A program made the translations under genes and the position numbers. The notes below the pieces were generated by a model, which saw nothing but the letters and a program-made list of their open reading frames with translations, ran no database searches and was not told where the DNA came from. Of a DNA stretch of 6,776 bases, positions 6,311-6,776 are shown in pieces. Every line of letters begins with the position of its first letter. Position 1 is the first letter of the stretch. The stretch is from Bacteriovorax sp. (GTDB lineage Bacteria; Bdellovibrionota; Bacteriovoracia; Bacteriovoracales; Bacteriovoracaceae), in contig JAURXW010000127.1 in assembly GCA_030654205.1 (NCBI GenBank), positions 1-6,776 of the forward strand. The letters run 5' to 3'.

Positions 6311-6776
6311 ATGTCGACTCTATCTAAAAAATTAAAAAACTTAAAAGACTACCGTTCAACAGTTGGGCCAAAAGTGAAAGATGAAATCATCATCGAGTAT
6401 GCTCCATTGGTAAAGTACATTGCGCAAAAAATTGCATCGCGTTTGCCATCAAATATTGAACTAGATGATCTTATTTCATGTGGTGTAATCGGTTTAATGG
6501 ATGCTATTGAAAAATTTGATCCATCTCGTGATAATAAATTTAAAACGTATGCAGAATTTAGAATTCGCGGAGCGATTTTAGATGAACTTCGGGCCCAGGA
6601 CTGGGTTCCACGTTCAATTCGCGAAAAAGCCAAGACAGTTGAAAGGGCCTATTCTAAACTTGAAGCTAATCTTGGGCGTCCAGCTACTGATGAAGAAATG
6701 TGTTCAGAGCTGGGTATGAACCAGGAAGAATTCCATGATTTATTAAACAAAGCTAAATCTATTTCATTATTAAATA
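6311..6776 (+). CDS. fliA: Flagellar sigma factor FliA (sigma-28), 3'-truncated by the window
   Basis: FliA directs RNA polymerase to late flagellar promoters such as flagellin and motor genes, and is normally held by the anti-sigma factor FlgM until the hook is finished. I translated 155 codons before the window ends; full proteins are about 230-260 residues. Region 2 is clear: IEYAPLVKYIAQKIASRLP (about residues 28-46), ELDDLISCGVIGLMDAIEKFDP (50-71), then KFKTYAEFRIRGAILDELR (76-94) and QDWVPRSIR (96-104). This last pair is the hallmark of FliA-type region 2.4. Region 3 follows (about 105-150, with GRPATDEEM). Region 4, which binds the -35 element, lies beyond the window. Its position right after flhG matches many polar-flagellum operons and favours FliA over sporulation or general-stress relatives of the same sigma family. 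Confidence 0.95.
   Translation, partial: MSTLSKKLKNLKDYRSTVGPKVKDEIIIEYAPLVKYIAQKIASRLPSNIELDDLISCGVIGLMDAIEKFDPSRDNKFKTYAEFRIRGAILDELRAQDWVPRSIREKAKTVERAYSKLEANLGRPATDEEMCSELGMNQEEFHDLLNKAKSISLLN

Noticed and set aside
6349..6633. A 94-codon minus-strand open frame at the end of the window
   Set aside because: It is the antisense shadow of fliA, whose sigma region 2 is unmistakable on the + strand.

Overview
This window is one run of flagellar genes on the + strand: the 3' part of fliR, complete flhB, flhA, flhF and flhG, and the 5' part of fliA. The DNA is visibly AT-rich. The order fliR-flhB-flhA-flhF-flhG-fliA is the usual export-gate, polar-placement and sigma-28 block of polarly flagellated Gram-negative bacteria. 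Composition and protein style suggest a low-GC delta-type lineage such as the Bdellovibrionota (Bacteriovorax/Halobacteriovorax-like). That placement is an impression from the sequence and was not tested by a search.

Layout: fliR (1-596, 5' end outside the window), flhB (630-1709), flhA (1737-3815), flhF (3819-5333), flhG (5411-6298) and fliA (6311 onward, cut by the window end). The gaps are 33, 27, 3, 77 and 12 nt, and each internal start has a recognisable Shine-Dalgarno sequence, so the block reads as one operon. No convincing promoter or intrinsic terminator was seen, and no intergenic stretch exceeds 77 nt. No RNA gene, mobile element or CRISPR array is present.

FliR, FlhB and FlhA are core membrane parts of the flagellar type III export gate. 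FlhF and FlhG together normally set where and how many flagella are built. FliA is the sigma factor that turns on late flagellar genes once the hook is complete.

FliR, FlhB, FlhA and FliA look conventional. The interesting part is the FlhF/FlhG pair. FlhF keeps the overall SRP-GTPase-like architecture, but its nucleotide-binding motifs are eroded: the P-loop Lys is Gln, DTAG is DYKC, and TKLD is SHLD. FlhG keeps an intact MinD-type ATPase site but lacks the N-terminal DQAxxLR motif that in studied systems stimulates FlhF GTP hydrolysis. Loss of the GTPase together with loss of its activator motif suggests a GTP-independent version of the polar flagellum placement system. Three inverted repeats, at the fliR/flhB junction, in the flhF-flhG gap and at the 3' end of flhG, may add post-transcriptional control.
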